Assembly (NCBI GenBank): GCA_944322025.1
Contig: CALUOH010000043.1
Location: 58,276 to 122,275 of the forward strand
Reading direction: 5' to 3'
Length of the DNA stretch: 64,000 nt
From: an uncultured Bacteroidales bacterium
GTDB lineage: Bacteria > Bacteroidota > Bacteroidia > Bacteroidales > Paludibacteraceae
Shown here: piece by piece, positions 8,590 to 20,242 of the stretch
How positions within the stretch are numbered: the stretch's first letter is position 1
Layout: each line of letters begins with the position of its first letter
Program-made: the position numbers and the translations under genes
The notes under the pieces: model-generated
Told to the model about the DNA's origin: nothing
Databases searched by the model: none
Seen by the model: the letters and a program-made list of their open reading frames with translations, nothing else

Positions 8590-9108
8590 ATGAGGGTAGA
8601 TATAAACAAGCATGCCATGTACTATGGGCTGGTGCTCGGGTGCATTTTTGGACTTAACTTCATGTTGTCCACAATACCGTCTACGGTTTTTGCGGTGGTG
8701 CAGTTTGTTGTGATATGTGCCATACCGTATGTGGCGTACCGTATGGCGAAGCATTGCCGCGACAAGGTTTGCGGGGGATATATGTCTTATTGGGTATCAG
8801 TGTGGTATGTCGTGCAGTTGTTTATGTACGCGTCTATGATTTCGGCGACGATTAAGTTTCTGTTTTTCAAGTTTATCAAGCCGGATTACTTGAGCAGACA
8901 GTTCCAATTGTCGATGGATACGCTTGAAAAGCTTGGCCTTACATCGGGTATGGAGGAGGAATCGATGTATGTCGTGCAGGAACAGGCGACGAATGCCCTC
9001 ACGATGTCCATACAGTCTATTTGGGTGAATATAATTGTGGGGTTTGTTGTCGCGCTTATCGTTTCTTCAATTGTGAAGCGGGAGAAGGGGCTGTTTGGTG
9101 ACGAATGA
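8590..9108 (+). CDS. DUF4199 family membrane protein
   Basis: 172 residues from ATG 8590. The open frame extends upstream to 8257, but that part overlaps tRNA-Thr and its terminator and cannot be coding. Four hydrophobic helices are visible (about residues 9-25, 30-47, 63-85 and 135-160), with the amphipathic segment containing YLSRQFQLSMDTLEKLG between helices three and four. This layout is typical of DUF4199, a Bacteroidetes family of unknown function often found directly before a polyprenyl-phosphate glycosyltransferase, as here (24 bp before the GT2 gene). Confidence 0.75.
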   Translation: MRVDINKHAMYYGLVLGCIFGLNFMLSTIPSTVFAVVQFVVICAIPYVAYRMAKHCRDKVCGGYMSYWVSVWYVVQLFMYASMISATIKFLFFKFIKPDYLSRQFQLSMDTLEKLGLTSGMEEESMYVVQEQATNALTMSIQSIWVNIIVGFVVALIVSSIVKREKGLFGDE

Positions 9109-9132
9109 TTAAACCGGGAAACACAGTAATTT

Positions 9133-10083
9133 ATGGATATATCAGTTGTAGTTCCATTGTATAATGAGGAGGAGTCACTCGGAGAGCTCTATGAGTGGAT
9201 AGCGCGGGTGATGGCTGCCAACGGGTTCACATATGAGGTCATTTTTGTAAATGACGGCAGTACGGACGGTTCGTGGAGCGTGATAAGCCGTCTGGCGAAA
9301 GAACATAAGGAGATCCATGCCATACGTTTCAGACGTAATTATGGTAAGTCTCCTGCCTTGTATTGCGGATTTGCAAAAGCGCAAGGCGATGTAGTTGTCA
9401 CAATGGATGCGGATTTGCAGGATTCTCCGGATGAGATACCGGAACTGTACCGTATGGTGAAAGAAGATGGGTATGACCTTGTGTCTGGTTGGAAAAAGAA
9501 GAGGTATGACAACGCCCTGACTAAGAATCTGCCATCGAAGATATACAACGCCACGGCTCGCAGGGTGACGGGTCTGAAGCTGCACGATATGAACTGTGGA
9601 CTGAAAGCATACCGCAAAGATGTTGTCAAAAGCATAGAGGTTTATGGGGAGATGCACCGCTATATCCCGTATCTTGCCAAGAATGCGGGCTTTTCGAAGA
9701 TAGGAGAGAAGGTTGTGGTACATCGTAAGCGGCTATATGGTGTGTCGAAGTTCGGACTGGAGCGTTTCGTCAATGGTTACCTTGATTTGTTTTCGTTATA
9801 TTTTTTGAACAAGTTCGGCAAGCAGCCAATGCATTTCTTCGGGTTCTGGGGATCGGTGATGTTTCTCGTCGGACTGATTGCTGTTATAGCAGTAGGGGTC
9901 ACAAAAATTGTGGCGTTGTCGAACGGGGTTAAAGCTCCGCTTGTGACCGACACTCCGTATTTTTATATCGCGCTGACAATGATGATTCTTGGTACACAGA
10001 TGTTTCTCTCTGGTTTTGTCGGAGAACTGGTATCGCGGTCGGATGCCGAACGTAACAATTATCATATAGCTGAGGAGATTTGA
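9133..10083 (+). CDS. GT2 glycosyltransferase, GtrB/CsbB type (polyprenyl-phosphate sugar transferase)
   Basis: 316 residues. The N-terminal GT-A domain starts MDISVVVPLYNEEESLGEL, carries FVNDGSTDGSW and the metal-binding VVTMDADLQDSPDEIPEL (DAD), followed by HDMNCGLKAYR. Two membrane helices occupy about residues 228-252 and 275-300. This architecture is that of GtrB, ArnC and CsbB proteins, which load a sugar on undecaprenyl phosphate at the inner face of the membrane for later transfer outside. The partner flippase or membrane GT is not adjacent; a YfhO-type protein, the known partner class of CsbB, lies at 32401. Confidence 0.87.
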   Translation: MDISVVVPLYNEEESLGELYEWIARVMAANGFTYEVIFVNDGSTDGSWSVISRLAKEHKEIHAIRFRRNYGKSPALYCGFAKAQGDVVVTMDADLQDSPDEIPELYRMVKEDGYDLVSGWKKKRYDNALTKNLPSKIYNATARRVTGLKLHDMNCGLKAYRKDVVKSIEVYGEMHRYIPYLAKNAGFSKIGEKVVVHRKRLYGVSKFGLERFVNGYLDLFSLYFLNKFGKQPMHFFGFWGSVMFLVGLIAVIAVGVTKIVALSNGVKAPLVTDTPYFYIALTMMILGTQMFLSGFVGELVSRSDAERNNYHIAEEI

Positions 10084-10086
10084 CCG

Positions 10087-10605
10087 ATGGAGATATTTCT
10101 GGAGATATTGAAATACACGGTGCCGTCCATTGTTATGATGGTTGGAGTTGTGGTTATGATGAACCGTTTGTTCCGTCAGGAAGGAGAACGAAGAATGTTC
10201 GAGATGAAGCGTCTGAACGTGAATGTAGTAGTTCCTGCTAAGATGAGAGCGTACGAGCGTTTGACTTTGTTCCTTGAACGTATCACTCCAGAGTCCATGT
10301 TCGGGAGGTTTGAAATAAGCGGATTGACTAACATCCAGTTACAGCAGATGCTTATACGTGCTGTACGCGATGAGTTTGAACATAATGTGTCTCAGCAGAT
10401 ATATGTGAGTCAGGAGGCATGGGTGTTTGTTAGAAGTGCGCGGGAGTTTATGGTACAACTTGTTAACTCATGTGCAGTCCGGTGTGAGCCAGACAGCGAT
10501 GCTATGCAGCTTGCCAAGATGCTGCTTGAAAGTTATGCATCTATGGAGAACGCACCTATCCAGCTTGCACTTGATTGTCTGCATCAGGAATTCAAAATGT
10601 TATGA
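10087..10605 (+). CDS. Conserved Bacteroidetes protein with N-terminal anchor, function unknown
   Basis: 172 residues. A single helix at about residues 8-25 is followed by a soluble alpha-helical domain (KMRAYERLTLFLERITPESMF; then a long helix with VRDEFEHNVSQQIYVS). The segment AYERLxLFLERIxP recurs, as I remember it, in a Bacteroidetes-only uncharacterised family. It starts three bases after the GT2 stop and its own stop overlaps the nitroreductase start, so it is surely in the same operon. No function can be assigned. Confidence 0.75.
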   Translation: MEIFLEILKYTVPSIVMMVGVVVMMNRLFRQEGERRMFEMKRLNVNVVVPAKMRAYERLTLFLERITPESMFGRFEISGLTNIQLQQMLIRAVRDEFEHNVSQQIYVSQEAWVFVRSAREFMVQLVNSCAVRCEPDSDAMQLAKMLLESYASMENAPIQLALDCLHQEFKML

Positions 10606-11117
10606 CTATGGGTAGTTTATTGGATATAGTAAAGAGACGTTGTTCTGTGAGAGATTTTTCCTCCAAACCTGTGGAGAAAGGGACGTTGGAATATATACTT
10701 GAAGCTGCGCGTATGGCACCTTCGGCGGTTAACATTCAGCCTATTAGTCTATACGTGATACAAAGTGAACCGTTGCTAAGTGAGATAAAGTCTTGTTATG
10801 GTCGCGAATGGATACACAATGCGCCAGTTGTGATAGTGGCATGTGGAGATCACAGAGCCGGATGGCACAGGGCTGATGGTAAGGATCATACAGATATTGA
10901 CGTGGCAATCGCGGTTGACCATCTGACGTTGGCAGCCACTGAAATGGGAATAGGTACATGTTGGGTTTGTAATTTCGATGCTGAGAGATGTTCATATATA
11001 CTTGGTTTATCTGAATGCGTAGAACCTGTTGTTCTTATACCTATGGGTTATCCGACTGTACCATGTCAGACTGTGAAAAAGAGAAAAAGCATGGATGAGA
11101 TCGTACGATATTTATAG
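10602..11117 (+). CDS. Nitroreductase family protein
   Basis: 171 residues from ATG 10602, which overlaps the preceding stop as ATGA; a longer upstream start at 10575 is inside the previous gene. SLLDIVKRRCSVRDFSSKPV is the FMN-phosphate binding start of the NADH oxidase/nitroreductase fold, AARMAPSAVNIQP binds the flavin, and MGIGTCWVCNFDAE and PMGYP are the conserved C-terminal parts. Family members are FMN-dependent NAD(P)H oxidoreductases acting as dimers on quinones or nitro compounds; the substrate here is unknown. Confidence 0.88.
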   Translation: MTMGSLLDIVKRRCSVRDFSSKPVEKGTLEYILEAARMAPSAVNIQPISLYVIQSEPLLSEIKSCYGREWIHNAPVVIVACGDHRAGWHRADGKDHTDIDVAIAVDHLTLAATEMGIGTCWVCNFDAERCSYILGLSECVEPVVLIPMGYPTVPCQTVKKRKSMDEIVRYL

Positions 11118-11125
11118 AGTGAAGA

Positions 11126-11623
11126 GTGAAAAGTATCATATCTATATTATTGTTTGTGCTGTTATTCTTTTCATGCAGTAATGGAGATGGATGTCGTCAA
11201 GATATGTATGTATCGATGGCGGTAGAAAATTATGAGGTGATTTTTGATAGTGTGGGAGATAATGCAACATTGCGTCAGCGTACGCTTCCGCTTTCCGTTG
11301 GAGGAGTGGGGGTGGATTCGATAATATATGACAGTATTTCATTGGCGGAATTTAATGTTCCTCTTAAAGTATTCGACACCGTTTCGCAGTTCAGGATAAT
11401 GCGTACAGACACTACGCTATTGTCAGACACTTTATCGGTATACCATGACAACAACATGGAGTTCCTGTCTCTTGAATGTGGCTGCATTACATACCATACA
11501 TTGCGTCGCGTTGAGACAACAACCAATATTATAGATTCTATTATTATCCTCAATGAGGATGTAAGGACCTCGATAGAGTCAACAGGTACTAATATTAGAA
11601 TATATTTCCATTCAGATGACTGA
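11126..11623 (+). CDS. DUF6452-like lipoprotein
   Basis: 165 residues with a GTG start at 11126, eight bases after the nitroreductase stop. The N-terminus is a lipoprotein signal (ISILLFVLLFFSC) followed by a Cys-rich start CSNGDGCRQD. The body is predicted beta-sandwich, with FVLEC-like LSLECGCITYHTLR near residue 115. In Bacteroidetes such proteins (DUF6452 as I recall) sit immediately before a DUF6048 beta-barrel protein, as here, where the two genes overlap by 8 bp. A role in envelope assembly is likely but unproven. Confidence 0.7.
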   Translation: MKSIISILLFVLLFFSCSNGDGCRQDMYVSMAVENYEVIFDSVGDNATLRQRTLPLSVGGVGVDSIIYDSISLAEFNVPLKVFDTVSQFRIMRTDTTLLSDTLSVYHDNNMEFLSLECGCITYHTLRRVETTTNIIDSIIILNEDVRTSIESTGTNIRIYFHSDD

Positions 11624-12347
11624 ACCTCCGAGGATATATGTGGTACTTATTGTGCTTGCTTTGACTGTGGTTATGCCTGTATTTGCAAAGGAGCGGGAGA
11701 AGACTCCCTTTCTTTCTCCGCTGTTCAGGGGTGTGTCGGTGCATTTTGATTTGGCTTCACCTATTATGGGATTGACGGCAGGGAAAAATGTGTATAATTA
11801 TGAGGCTATGGTCGAAGTTAGTCTTTATGACCGTTTTTTCCCATGTGTTGAGGTCGGATATGCTAATGTGTCGCACACAATAGACGAGAAATCCTATAAG
11901 GCACAATCTCCATTTTTCCGTTTGGGTATGAACCTTAATCTGTTGAAGACTGTGAAGGACGGAAAAGCGCAGAATATACGTAACTATGCATATATTGGAG
12001 TGCGTTATGCTTTTGCGCCAATGACATATTCCATTGGTAATGTGGTGGTGAAGGACGATTATTGGGGTGGGGAAACTGTAATAGATTATCCAGCAGAGTT
12101 GGTTTATGCGGGATGGACTGAAATTGTTGGTGGAGTTAGAATCGATTTTATCGCGGGATTTACCATGGGTTGGTCGGTGCGAATTAAAACGTTGATGCAC
12201 ACATCGGCTACATCGAAAGATTTGTTTTGGTATGTGCCAGGGTTTGGTAAGAATGGCACAACATCCTTTTCATTTAATTACACTATAGGATATACATTTC
12301 GTACACCGGAGACAAAACGGTTAATGAATATAGATAAGGCCAAATGA
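11616..12347 (+). CDS. DUF6048-like outer-membrane beta-barrel protein
   Basis: 243 residues. A signal peptide (VLIVLALTVVMPVFAK) precedes a domain of alternating aromatic and polar residues typical of an eight-to-ten stranded barrel: VEVSLYDRFFPCVEVGYANVS, NYAYIGVRYAFAP, and the terminal FSFNYTIGYTFRTPETK. Conserved with the preceding lipoprotein in Bacteroidetes. It overlaps both neighbours (start inside the lipoprotein gene, stop overlapping the next start by four bases), so this is a tightly coupled operon. Confidence 0.72.
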   Translation: MTEPPRIYVVLIVLALTVVMPVFAKEREKTPFLSPLFRGVSVHFDLASPIMGLTAGKNVYNYEAMVEVSLYDRFFPCVEVGYANVSHTIDEKSYKAQSPFFRLGMNLNLLKTVKDGKAQNIRNYAYIGVRYAFAPMTYSIGNVVVKDDYWGGETVIDYPAELVYAGWTEIVGGVRIDFIAGFTMGWSVRIKTLMHTSATSKDLFWYVPGFGKNGTTSFSFNYTIGYTFRTPETKRLMNIDKAK

Positions 12348-13867
12348 TACATAGAGGACTGCTATTGTTTATTGTCATTGTTTCATGCGTGATACTCAAT
12401 GCGATGAACGAGAAAATACAGATGCGTGCAGCATGGATAGCTACCGTTGCCAATATAGATTGGCCGTCAAGTCCAGATATCGATGCTGATGCACAGAAAA
12501 AAGAGATGGTCGATATTCTTGACAGTTTGCAGGCGTTGAATATGAATGCAGTCATATTCCAGATACGTCCTACTGCCGATGCTTTCTACTATTCTGATTT
12601 TGAACCTTGGTCTCATTATCTTACAGGTTGTCAGGGTGAAGAGCCAGAGCCTTATTATGACCCATTAGCTTTCGTTGTGCATGAAGCGCACAAGCGCTGT
12701 ATGCAGGTGCATGTTTGGCTTAATCCATATCGTACGTTAAACGAAGATGATTTATCAATCCTCACTAAGAATCATTTGTATTATCGCCGTCCAGATATGT
12801 TTGTCAAATATGGAGGAAAATATTATTTTAATCCAGGACTTGATGAGACGCGAGAATATTTAAATGATGTAGTGGCAGATATAGTGACGCGTTATGATAT
12901 TGATGCTGTACACTTTGATGATTATTTTTATCCATATCGGATAGCGGGTAAGGAGTTTCCAGATAGTGAAACATTTCGCCGATATCCGCGTGGATTTACT
13001 GATAAGGATGCATGGAGACGTAATAATGTGGATATGGTAATCAGAGAGTTACAGCGTACAATTAAGAGTCGAAAACCATGGGTGGAATTTGGTATAAGCC
13101 CTTTTGGAGTGTGGCGCAACAAGGTTGATGATCCGAAAGGGTCTGATACCCGTGCCGGACAGACAAATTATGATGATTTATATGCCGATGTACTCAAATG
13201 GATGCGTGAGGGGTATATTGATTACGTTGTACCTCAGCTTTATTGGGAAATTGGCAAGCCTGTGGCTGATTATAGAATATTGGCAAATTGGTGGGCTGAA
13301 AATGCATATAATTGCAATCTTTATATCGGCGTAAGTGCTTCGAACCTTGGAATGATAAGGGGAGGGGCATGGCATAGGCCAAATGAGCTTTGTCGACAGA
13401 TGAGACTTAATGATACGATAAAGCGCATAGGTGGTATAGTGTTCTATTCTTGTCGTCCATTTCTTCGCAACCCGCAAGGGATATGTGACAGTTTAATATC
13501 TACTTTTTTCAAATATCAAGCACTAGTACCGTCAAATCCTTCGCTTGGAGGAAAATCTTCACCTCAGCCAGACAGTCTGCGTATAGAACGGTTCGGAGCG
13601 CGAGACTATCTGATGTGGAATGAGGTGGACGGTGTTGGAGGCGAGTCAGTGGCATACTATGTGGTATATGTATTTGATAGAGATCAGATTATAGATTTGT
13701 CATTGCCAGAAAATATTTTATGTAAGACAATAGAGAGCAGTATTGACTTGTCGTCAATAGGGTTAGATAAATGGCGAGACTATACTTTTGTGGTCACATC
13801 AGTTAATCGTTACAATATTGAGAGTGAGGGGATAAGTTCTGTAGATTATTCATTTCCAAACAAATAA
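12344..13867 (+). CDS. Family 10-like glycosyl hydrolase (GHL10/DUF187, YngK-like)
   Basis: 507 residues. A short hydrophobic N-terminus (LLLFIVIVSCVIL) acts as signal or lipoprotein leader. MRAAWIATVANIDWPS, NAVIFQIRPTADAFY, VHVWLNPYRT and YDIDAVHFDDYFYPY are hallmarks of the GHL10 TIM-barrel family, the last carrying the acidic residues of the active site. The C-terminal about 110 residues resemble a fibronectin type III domain (YYVVYVFDRDQ ... YTFVVTSVNRYN). Substrates are thought to be cell-wall glycans, but few members are characterised. Its start overlaps the barrel gene by four bases. Confidence 0.85.
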   Translation: MIHRGLLLFIVIVSCVILNAMNEKIQMRAAWIATVANIDWPSSPDIDADAQKKEMVDILDSLQALNMNAVIFQIRPTADAFYYSDFEPWSHYLTGCQGEEPEPYYDPLAFVVHEAHKRCMQVHVWLNPYRTLNEDDLSILTKNHLYYRRPDMFVKYGGKYYFNPGLDETREYLNDVVADIVTRYDIDAVHFDDYFYPYRIAGKEFPDSETFRRYPRGFTDKDAWRRNNVDMVIRELQRTIKSRKPWVEFGISPFGVWRNKVDDPKGSDTRAGQTNYDDLYADVLKWMREGYIDYVVPQLYWEIGKPVADYRILANWWAENAYNCNLYIGVSASNLGMIRGGAWHRPNELCRQMRLNDTIKRIGGIVFYSCRPFLRNPQGICDSLISTFFKYQALVPSNPSLGGKSSPQPDSLRIERFGARDYLMWNEVDGVGGESVAYYVVYVFDRDQIIDLSLPENILCKTIESSIDLSSIGLDKWRDYTFVVTSVNRYNIESEGISSVDYSFPNK

Positions 13868-13881
13868 TGTAATAGACATAT

Positions 13882-14634
13882 ATGAGATTTGTGGTGATAA
13901 TACCTGCGCGTTATGCATCGACACGTTTTCCTGGTAAACCGTTGGCTACGATAGGAGGAAAACCGGTAATACAACATGTTTATGAACAGGCAAAAAAGGT
14001 TATAGCCGATGTGTATGTAGCCACAGATGATATACGTATATTTGATGCTGTGAGGGATTTTGGCGGTAGAGCTGTGATGACTTCAAAATCGCACCGTACA
14101 GGTACAGACCGTTGTTTTGATGCATTACAGAAACTCGGAGGTGATTATGATGTGGTTATAAATATACAGGGAGATGAGCCTTTCATTGATCCTCTTCAGA
14201 TAATGAAGCTAATGGGGTGTTTTGACAATGAAGAAACTGATATAGCTACACTTGTGAAACCATTCCCGGCCGATACAGACATAAGTGAAATAGAGAATCC
14301 TAATTCACCTAAAGTAGTTATTAATCAGAAAAGACAAGCTATATTTTTTTCGCGTTCCGTAATACCGTATATACGTTCTGTGGATAGATGTGAATGGTCC
14401 AAATACCATGTTTTTTACAAACATATAGGTATTTATGCTTACCGTTCTGAAGTATTAGCTCGTATTACACGAATGGTGCAGACTCCATTGGAAATGGCGG
14501 AGTCGCTTGAACAACTTAGGTGGATTGAAAATGGGCTATGTATACAGACTGCAGAAACGGATATAGAGACTTGCGGCATTGATACGGAGGTAGATTTGGA
14601 AAAGGCACGCCGTATATGGAGAGAGAAAAAATAG
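13882..14634 (+). CDS. kdsB: 3-deoxy-manno-octulosonate cytidylyltransferase (CMP-Kdo synthetase)
   Basis: 250 residues, the usual KdsB length. The N-terminus IIPARYASTRFPGKPLATIGGKPVI is the CTP-binding signature; VIAATDD-type YVATDD, MTSKSHRTGTDR and VINIQGDEPFIDP follow in the expected order. The enzyme activates Kdo with CTP for the lipid A inner core, so the organism makes Kdo-containing LPS or lipooligosaccharide. It is followed by pyrH after 19 bp. Confidence 0.96.
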   Translation: MRFVVIIPARYASTRFPGKPLATIGGKPVIQHVYEQAKKVIADVYVATDDIRIFDAVRDFGGRAVMTSKSHRTGTDRCFDALQKLGGDYDVVINIQGDEPFIDPLQIMKLMGCFDNEETDIATLVKPFPADTDISEIENPNSPKVVINQKRQAIFFSRSVIPYIRSVDRCEWSKYHVFYKHIGIYAYRSEVLARITRMVQTPLEMAESLEQLRWIENGLCIQTAETDIETCGIDTEVDLEKARRIWREKK

Positions 14635-14653
14635 AACGAAGTAATATAAATCT

Positions 14654-15361
14654 ATGAAATTTAAACGTGTTCTTTTGAAACTGAGCGGTGAGTCGCTCAT
14701 GGGGGAGAAACAATATGGTATTGATGACAAGCGTCTTGCAGAATATGCAGAACAGATTGCTGAGGCTGTTGCTAATGGGGTACAGATAGGCATTGTAATA
14801 GGAGGCGGTAATATTTTTCGTGGTCTGAGTGGTGCGGGACGTGGATTTGATCGTGTTAAAGGAGATCAAATGGGTATGCTTGCAACCGTCATTAATAGTC
14901 TTGCTTTAGCATCTGCTATAGAAAAACATAATGTTAAGGTTAAAGTATTTACTGCTGTACGTATGGAGCCGATAGGGGAGTTTTACAACAGAGACAAGGC
15001 TATCGAAGTGCTCGAACACGGGGAGATTGCCATTTTCTCTGCCGGTACAGGAAATCCCTATTTTACCACTGATACGGGCTCTTCCCTACGTGCTGTGGAA
15101 ATTAAGGCAGATGCCATGCTGAAGGGTACGCGTGTGGATGGCATATATACGGCAGATCCTGAGAAAGACTTGTCGGCTGTGAAGTATGATGAAATCACAT
15201 ATGATGAGATATATGCGAAAGGCTTGAAAGTGATGGACTTGACGGCTACAACTATGTGTAAGGAGAATAGTATGCCTATAATAGTTTTTGATATGGATAC
15301 GGCCGGGAATCTCAAAAAGGTGCTTGATGGAGAGAAGATAGGTACATTAGTGCATAACTGA
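14654..15361 (+). CDS. pyrH: UMP kinase
   Basis: 235 residues of the amino-acid-kinase fold. KRVLLKLSGESLMG at the N-terminus, GIVIGGGNIFRG, the GDQMGMLATVINSLAL segment and FFTTDTGS-like YFTTDTGSSLRAVEI are diagnostic of bacterial UMP kinase, a hexamer that phosphorylates UMP with ATP in pyrimidine nucleotide synthesis. It is the last gene of the + strand run and is followed by a strong bidirectional terminator. Confidence 0.97.
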   Translation: MKFKRVLLKLSGESLMGEKQYGIDDKRLAEYAEQIAEAVANGVQIGIVIGGGNIFRGLSGAGRGFDRVKGDQMGMLATVINSLALASAIEKHNVKVKVFTAVRMEPIGEFYNRDKAIEVLEHGEIAIFSAGTGNPYFTTDTGSSLRAVEIKADAMLKGTRVDGIYTADPEKDLSAVKYDEITYDEIYAKGLKVMDLTATTMCKENSMPIIVFDMDTAGNLKKVLDGEKIGTLVHN

Positions 15362-15393
15362 TTAACTGATTGCAAGTGCGAGACTGCAATCAA

Positions 15394-15432
15394 AATAAAG
15401 GCGGAGCCAAAACTTTTGGCTCCGCCTTTATT
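15394..15432. terminator. Bidirectional terminator between pyrH and tnaA
   Basis: AATAAAGGCGGAGCCAAAA pairs with the following CTTTTGGCTCCGCCTTTATT almost perfectly (18-19 bp). A T-rich run follows on the + strand and the mirror-image T run on the minus strand, serving both convergent genes. Confidence 0.9.
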
Positions 15433-15450
15433 GTTGTTATCCCAGATAAA

Positions 15451-16827
15451 TTATCCGAGACGTTCGAGCTGAACTGTGAAGTGACGCATCAGTTCTGACT
15501 CCCAAACGATTTTGACACCGCGCTTGATTTCGTGACGGCGATCATATACGTTTTTCAAAGCTACCGCTATTACATCCATGTGGTTGTTAGTGTAGACACG
15601 GCGCGGAACGCATAGACGCAGCAGGTCGAGACCTCCGAAACGATTTTCGCGTGTAACAGGGTCGCGGTCAGCAAGGATATAACCTATCTCACATCCGCGT
15701 ATGCCGGCTTCGAGGTAAAGCTCGATGGTCAGTGTCTGTGCGGGGAACTCCTCTTTCGGTATTTCCGTCAGGATTTTGTCTGCATCAACGAATATGGCAT
15801 GACCGCCAACCGGACGCTGGTAGGGTATTCCAAATTCATCAAGGCGTTTTGCCAGATATTCAACCTGTTTGATGCGGGTCTCAAGGTTGTCGAATTCGGT
15901 GTTCTCATCAAGTCCTACTGCAAGAGCCTCCATGTCACGGCCGTTCATGCCACCGTAAGTCAGGTAACCCTCGAACGGGATGCAGAAACGTTTTGCTCCT
16001 TCATACCAGTCCTCATGACGCGTAGCGATGAAACCTCCCATATTGACTATACCGTCTTTCTTTGCAGACATGGTCATGCCATCGGCAAGGTCAAACATCT
16101 CACGGGAGATTTCCTTGATAGTCTTGTTTTCGTATCCTTTCTCACGTGTCTTGATGAAGTAGGCATTTTCAGCGAAGCGGGCAGAGTCGAGAATTACGCG
16201 CTTGTTATATTTGTCAGCGATGGCGCGCACCTCGCGAAGGTTCTGCATCGATACAGGCTGGCCTCCGGCCGTGTTGTTCGTGATGGTTACAATTATGAAC
16301 GGTACTTTGTCCGCATACTCGGCAAGAGCTTTCTCGAGTTTCTTGGGGTCTACGTTGCCTTTGAAAGGTATTTCGAGCTGTGTGTTTTTGGCCTCGTCTA
16401 TCGTGCAGTCGAGAGCTGTTGCCTTACGGCTTTCAATATGACCTTTTGTGGTGTCGAAGTGAGAGTTGCCCGGTACTACATCACCTGCCTTTACGAGGTG
16501 GCTGAACAGCACATTTTCCGCTGCGCGACCCTGATGGGTTGGTATCACATAGTCGAATCCAGTTATGCGGGTGATAGTGTCTTTCAGCCTGAAGAAAGAC
16601 CTTGCTCCGGCGTAGCTTTCGTCTCCCATCATCATTGCCGCCCACTGACGGTCGCTCATAGCTCCTGTGCCTGAGTCTGTGATGCAGTCAATGTAAACCT
16701 GTTCGGCTTTCAGTTGAAATACGTTGTAATGAGCCTCTTTGATCCACTGTTCACGCTCTGCGCGCGTACTTTTGCGGATTGGCTCGACCATCTTAATCTT
16801 CCAAGATTCTGCAAATGGTAATTCCAT
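15451..16827 (-). CDS. tnaA: Tryptophanase (L-tryptophan indole-lyase)
   Basis: 458 residues of the PLP-dependent beta-eliminating lyase family. THQGRAAENVLF binds the PLP phosphate, TITNNTAGGQP and LDSARFAENA follow, and MTMSAKKDGIVNMGG holds the PLP lysine. Tyrosine phenol-lyase is the close alternative; the C-terminal segment IRGCEIGYILADRDP has EIG as in tryptophanases, where tyrosine phenol-lyases I recall have ERG, and it matches Porphyromonas-type TnaA. It releases indole, pyruvate and ammonia. No tryptophan permease is adjacent, and the 5' leader holds no Trp-containing TnaC-like peptide. Confidence 0.92.
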   Translation of the reverse strand: MELPFAESWKIKMVEPIRKSTRAEREQWIKEAHYNVFQLKAEQVYIDCITDSGTGAMSDRQWAAMMMGDESYAGARSFFRLKDTITRITGFDYVIPTHQGRAAENVLFSHLVKAGDVVPGNSHFDTTKGHIESRKATALDCTIDEAKNTQLEIPFKGNVDPKKLEKALAEYADKVPFIIVTITNNTAGGQPVSMQNLREVRAIADKYNKRVILDSARFAENAYFIKTREKGYENKTIKEISREMFDLADGMTMSAKKDGIVNMGGFIATRHEDWYEGAKRFCIPFEGYLTYGGMNGRDMEALAVGLDENTEFDNLETRIKQVEYLAKRLDEFGIPYQRPVGGHAIFVDADKILTEIPKEEFPAQTLTIELYLEAGIRGCEIGYILADRDPVTRENRFGGLDLLRLCVPRRVYTNNHMDVIAVALKNVYDRRHEIKRGVKIVWESELMRHFTVQLERLG

Positions 16828-16967
16828 AGTTGTGTTGTTTTTTAGGGTATTAGCCCAATGTGTTTAAAAATAAATTTTATACTCACGCAAAGCCCTCACT
16901 CTGACAAGGTGGATGTAGTGCCTTATCATCGGAGGGAATGCATGGAAACAAGTAGTTATTCACTTTG

Positions 16968-16997
16968 CAAATATACGATTAATTATCCGTATTTCAA
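16968..16997 (-). promoter_or_regulatory. Promoter of tnaA
   Basis: On the minus strand TTG (16995-16997), a 19-bp spacer and TATATTTG (16968-16975) match the Bacteroidetes promoter. Transcription would begin near 16961, leaving a leader of about 130 nt before the ATG at 16827. Confidence 0.75.
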
Positions 16998-17083
16998 TGT
17001 GTTGTCGCGCTTAATTTTCAGCGGTCACTAAATGTTTCATTTTTCAGGAAAACAATAGTTTCCCTTTTTGGTCTGTAACTTTT

Positions 17084-19445
<2,362 letters not shown>

Positions 19446-19457
19446 GACGATACTCTT

Positions 19458-20066
19458 TTATGCGTTTTCCAATTCAGCTTCTCTTTCTTTTTTCGCCTTG
19501 ACAATCTTCTGTGATGACTTGGAGAGATTTTCCTCATCTTCCATGAAGCGTTTTATCTTTCGTATGGCATCCTCATACCCTGGAATTTGCACTTTCTCAA
19601 AAAGGTTGACTTTTTGTGTGGTTTTCTTACGCGCGTATTCTAACAGATTTAATTTCTGTATACAAAATTCCTGTTCGATGCCTATCTGGGCCAACTCTTT
19701 CAGTTGCGATAGCCCGTCTGCATACCACTTCGGTGAATTGAATATACTGAATGGTTTCGTAGAATATATTACCTCGTCAAGTACCGGTATTCTCACACCA
19801 GCCACTTTTTTGACACTCATCTTTATATCATCGACTTTCAGTAATGATGTGTCGAACTCACCCCACAGTGCAAGTGTCTTGTCGTATGCGTCAATGCGGG
19901 CTTCAAGGTTTTCGTCTATCTGCTCTATCTCCTTCTTGGCCTTTTTCACTTCAAGCCGCAGCGCACTTTCCTTGTTTTTTATAGTTGGCAATGCACGCAC
20001 ACGCATCTTGAGATTCTTCTCAAGTCCTTGGAGCGATGTCTTGTTATATTGAAATGTTATTGCCAT
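19458..20066 (-). CDS. V-type ATPase subunit D (central rotor stalk)
   Basis: 202 residues, almost entirely helical with long N- and C-terminal coiled-coil arms (YNKTSLQGLEKNLKMRVRAL and IRKIKRFMEDEENLSKSSQ) and a short central beta hairpin region (VAGVRIPVLDEV). This is the rotor shaft of the A/V-type ATPase. The gap of 176 bp to subunit B upstream is the largest in the operon and contains a small inverted repeat CAGAC/GTCTG (20104-20125), so extra regulation or processing is possible there. Confidence 0.92.
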   Translation of the reverse strand: MAITFQYNKTSLQGLEKNLKMRVRALPTIKNKESALRLEVKKAKKEIEQIDENLEARIDAYDKTLALWGEFDTSLLKVDDIKMSVKKVAGVRIPVLDEVIYSTKPFSIFNSPKWYADGLSQLKELAQIGIEQEFCIQKLNLLEYARKKTTQKVNLFEKVQIPGYEDAIRKIKRFMEDEENLSKSSQKIVKAKKEREAELENA

Positions 20067-20242
20067 CTGTTTGTAATTGTACTAATCGTAATATGCTAAC
20101 TCCCAGACAACTGTCATGCAGTCTGTTTATCTCAGAGAAAATAGGTTTTTATCTTTACATCCGCAAGTAAGAACTGCCATTAAAAAGCATGTCATTGTCA
20201 ATACTTTAATTCTCTGATATACAAATGATTTTTTTACTTTAA

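Noticed and set aside
15451..16827. Tyrosine phenol-lyase instead of tryptophanase
   Set aside because: The EIG motif and overall sequence match Porphyromonas-type tryptophanase; the ERG-type segment of tyrosine phenol-lyases is absent.
16864..16929. Minus-strand leader ORF of 21 codons before tnaA, possible TnaC leader peptide
   Set aside because: It contains no tryptophan and no Pro after it, so the TnaC stalling mechanism cannot apply; the leader may be unstructured.
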